A stretch of 64,000 bases of DNA, from NCBI GenBank assembly GCA_958298945.1, contig OY282609.1, forward strand, positions 45,475,393 through 45,539,392. Reading direction: 5' to 3'. A model generated the notes under the pieces. That model had not been told where the DNA came from. It saw only the letters and a list, made by a program, of their open reading frames with translations, and did no database searches. Numbering within the stretch: the first letter of the stretch is position 1; each line of letters starts with the position of its first letter. Below are positions 61,740-64,000 of the stretch, in pieces. This DNA comes from Atherix ibis (Eukaryota > Arthropoda > Insecta > Diptera > Athericidae). The position numbers and the translations under genes are program-made.

Positions 61740-64000
61740 GAAATATGCAGAAGTATATTTAAGAGAAATATTAAGTATTATATTTAAAAGGTATATGAAG
61801 TAGTATATTTAAAAGGAATATGAAGTTGTATATTTAAGAGAAATATGAAGTAGTATATTAAAGAGGAATATGCAGTAGTATATTTAAGAGGAATATGAAG
61901 TAGTATATTTAAGAGGAATATGAAGTAGTATATTTAAGAGGAATATACAGTAGTATATTTAAGAAGAATATGAGTATATTTAAGAGGAATATGAAGTAGT
62001 ATATTTAAGAGGAATATCAAGTAGTATATTTAAGAGGAATATGAAGTTGTATATTTAAGAGAAATATTCAGTAGTATATTTAAGAGGAATATGAAGTAGT
62101 ATATTTAAGAGTTATATGAAGTAGTATATTTAAGAGGAATATGCATTATTATATTTAGAGAAATATGAAGTAGTATATTTAAGAGGAATATGCAGTAGTA
62201 TATTTGAGAGGAATATGAAGTAATATATTTAAGAGGAATATGCAGTAGTATATTTAAGAGGAATATTAGGTTTTATATTTAAGAGGAATATGCAGTAGTA
62301 TATTTAGAGAAATATGAAGTAGTATATTTAAGAGGAATATGAAGTAGTATATTTAAGAGGAATATGAAGTAGTATATTTAAGATGAATATGAAGTAGTAT
62401 ATTTGAGAGGAATATGAAGTAATATATTTAAGAGGAATATGCAGTAGTATATTAAAGAGGAATATTAGGTTTTATATTTAAGAGGAATATGCAGTAGTAT
62501 ATTTAAGAGAAATATGAAGTAGTATATTTAAGAGGAATATGAAGTAGTATATTTAAGAGTAATATGAAGTAGTATATTTAATTGGAATATGCAGAAGTAT
62601 ATTTAAGAGGAATATGAAGTAGTATATTTAATTGGAATATGAAGTTGTATATTTAAGAGGAATATGAAGTAGTATATTTAAGAGGAATATGATGTAGTAT
62701 ATGTAAGAGGAATATGAAGTAGTATATTTAAGAGAAATATTCAGTAGTATATTTAAGAGGAATATGAAGTAGTATATTTAAGAGAAATATGTCGTAGTAT
62801 ATTTAAGAGGAATATGAAGCAGTATATTTAAGAGGAATATGAAGTAATATATTTAAGAGGAATATTAAGTAGTATATTTAAGAGGAATATTAAGTATTAT
62901 ATTTAAGAGGAATATGAAGTAGTATAATTAAGAGGAAGATTAAGTTGTATATTTAAGAGAAATATGAAGTCGTATATTTAAGAGGAATATGCAGTAGTTT
63001 ATTTAAGAGGAAGATGAAGTAGCATAGTTAAGAGGAATATGCAGTAGTATATTTAAGAGGAATATGAAGTAGTATATTTAAAAGGAATATGAAGTAGTAT
63101 ATTTAAGAGGAATATGCAGTAGTTTATTTAAGAGGAAGATGAAGTAGCATAGTTAAGAGGAATATGCAGTAGTATATTTAAGAGGAATATGAAGTAGTAT
63201 ATTTAAGAGAAATATGAAGAAGTATATTTAAGAGAAATATGCAGAAGTATATTTAAGAGAAATATTAAGTATTATATTTAAAAGGTATATGAAGTAGTAT
63301 ATTTAAAAGGAATATGAAGTTGTATATTTAAGAGAAATATGAAGTAGTATATTAAAGAGGAATATGCAGTAGTATATTTAAGAGGAATATGAAGTAGTAT
63401 ATTTAAGAGGAATATGAAGTAGTATATTTAAGAGGAATATACAGTAGTATATTTAAGAAGAATATGAAGTAGTATATTTAAGAGGAATATGAAGTAGTAT
63501 ATTTAAGAGGAATATCAAGTAGTATATTTAAGAGGAATATGAAGTTGTATATTTAAGAGAAATATTCAGTAGTATATTTAAGAGGAATATGAAGTAGTAT
63601 ATTTAAGAGTTATATGAAGTAGTATATTTAAGAGGAATATGCATTATTATATTTAGAGAAATATGAAGTAGTATATTTAAGAGGAATATGCAGTAGTATA
63701 TTTGAGAGGAATATGAAGTAATATATTTAAGAGGAATATGCAGTAGTATATTTAAGAGGAATATTAGGTTTTATATTTAAGAGGAATATGCAGTAGTATA
63801 TTTAAGAGAAATATGAAGTAGTATATTTAAGAGGAATATGAAGTAGTATATTTAAGAGGAATATGAAGTAGTATATTTAAGATGAATATGAAGTAGTATA
63901 TTTGAGAGGAATATGAAGTAATATATTTAAGAGGAATATGCAGTAGTATATTAAAGAGGAATATTAGGTTTTATATTTAAGAGGAATATGCAGTAGTATA
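61740..64000 (+). repeat. 1.49-1.50-kb tandem repeat cut by window end
   Basis: GAGAAATATGCAGAAG lies at 61,738 and 63,232 and ATACAG at 61,948 and 63,442 (1,494 bp). After a four-base loss near 61,971 the spacing is 1,498: AATATCAAG at 62,011 and 63,509, GTTATATG at 62,111 and 63,609, ATTAGGTTTTATATTT at 62,269 and 63,767. Each copy carries the GGTTTTATA monomer twice, 199-200 bp apart. In the first copy one of these intervals has a one-base-short monomer (TATTTAGAGAAATATG near 62,303). The second copy runs off the window. Confidence 0.85.
61961..61981 (+). repeat. 21-bp monomer with AGTA deletion
   Basis: GAATATGAGTATATT replaces GAATATGAAGTAGTATATT. The homologous monomer near 63,460 is full length, so the deletion arose after the 1.5-kb duplication or is a read or assembly error. 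Confidence 0.8.

Larger units (their letters stand above)
1..64000 (+). repeat. 25-bp AT-rich satellite array filling the window
   Basis: The window is a continuous head-to-tail array of a 25-bp monomer; 601-625 is an exact consensus copy. Its first half is AGTAGTATATTTAAG and its second half AGGAATATGA. The consensus contains 11 A, 8 T, 6 G and no C. Variation is concentrated at a few places: ATGAAG or ATGCAG or ATTAAG; GTAGTAT or GTATTAT or GTAATAT; AAGAGG or AAGAGA or AAGAGT or AAAAGG. The TATATTTAAG core and the AATAT after it are the most constant. Most monomers are exactly 25 bp, with rare 20- to 28-bp forms. All copies share one orientation. No gene is possible by inspection: TAG, TAA and TGA recur in each monomer on the + strand, TAA recurs on the - strand, and the period shifts frame by one each copy, so every frame closes within about 75 bp except where a variant removes a stop. 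The array continues past both window ends. Species and satellite family are not recognised. Confidence 0.98.

Noticed and set aside
1..64000. Possible long repetitive protein gene.
   Set aside because: A 25-bp period is not divisible by three, and stops on both strands recur so that each frame closes within about 75 bp apart from rare variants.
1..64000. CRISPR array of 25-bp repeats.
   Set aside because: There are no spacers; repeats abut directly and total over two thousand.
1..64000. Telomeric repeat, because one strand is G-rich and some yeasts have about 25-bp telomere repeats.
   Set aside because: G is only about a quarter of the unit, there is no telomerase-type TTAGGG-like or G-run motif, copies are diverged, and higher-order repeats extend for tens of kilobases.
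1..64000. Human-type satellite II/III because each unit holds GGAAT.
   Set aside because: GGAAT appears once per 25 bp in an otherwise AT-rich unit, and not as a tandem pentamer.
1..64000. CENP-B box.
   Set aside because: No TTCG...CGGGA-like motif is present; the single CGGG near 3,537 and 18,690 lies in an unrelated context.
1..64000. Inverted repeats or palindromic arm such as a sex-chromosome amplicon.
   Set aside because: No reverse-complement monomer (CTCTTAAATATA type) was seen on the + strand anywhere in the window.

Overview
The whole 64-kb window is one uninterrupted head-to-tail satellite DNA array. The basic unit is 25 bp; positions 601-625 are an exact consensus copy. It starts AGTAGTATATTTAAG, followed by an AGGAATATGA-type second half. 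At this period the window holds roughly 2,560 monomers. I saw no unique sequence, gene, tRNA, rRNA, transposon, CRISPR array or inverted segment. Every monomer reads in the same orientation. The unit is 76% A+T, and the + strand has almost no cytosine, so G and C are strongly unequal between strands. Since 25 is not a multiple of 3 and each monomer carries stop triplets on both strands, no reading frame stays open.

An array this long with multi-level higher-order repeats is typical of constitutive heterochromatin in a eukaryote (pericentromeric, subtelomeric, sex-chromosome or B-chromosome blocks), seen in long-read assembly. I do not recognise the monomer and cannot name the species or family. 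The array runs off both ends of the window.

Layout: (a) 1-12,640 and 15,154-26,742 are two diverged copies of a macro-unit of about 12-15 kb, differing by block gains and losses that are mostly whole numbers of monomers. The first copy holds an internal 1,701-bp tandem duplication. (b) 12,641-15,153 is a segment rich in a CAGAAG-type monomer, with 275-bp spacing. (c) 26,340-34,827 is a 4,244-bp unit present twice in tandem. (d) 34,780-41,622 holds 826-bp and 2,269-bp duplications; the 2,269-bp junction at 39,354 cuts inside a monomer. (e) 41,623-51,504 is built from a unit of about 1.93 kb, present three times with the last two in tandem. (f) 51,560-55,200 holds a unit of about 2.1 kb twice. 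(g) 56,475-61,540 holds duplications of 2,450 and 2,650 bp, and 150-bp six-mers. (h) 61,740-64,000 is a 1.49-1.50-kb repeat cut by the window end.

Smaller reusable modules run through these blocks. One is a 14-monomer, 349-bp unit that occurs as tandem pairs. Another is a four-monomer cassette found about twenty times. A third is a lengthened 28-bp monomer that marks seventeen homologous sites. Together they look like repeated segmental duplication by unequal exchange or replication slippage, with no sign of function in the sequence itself. The most useful content is this duplication history.
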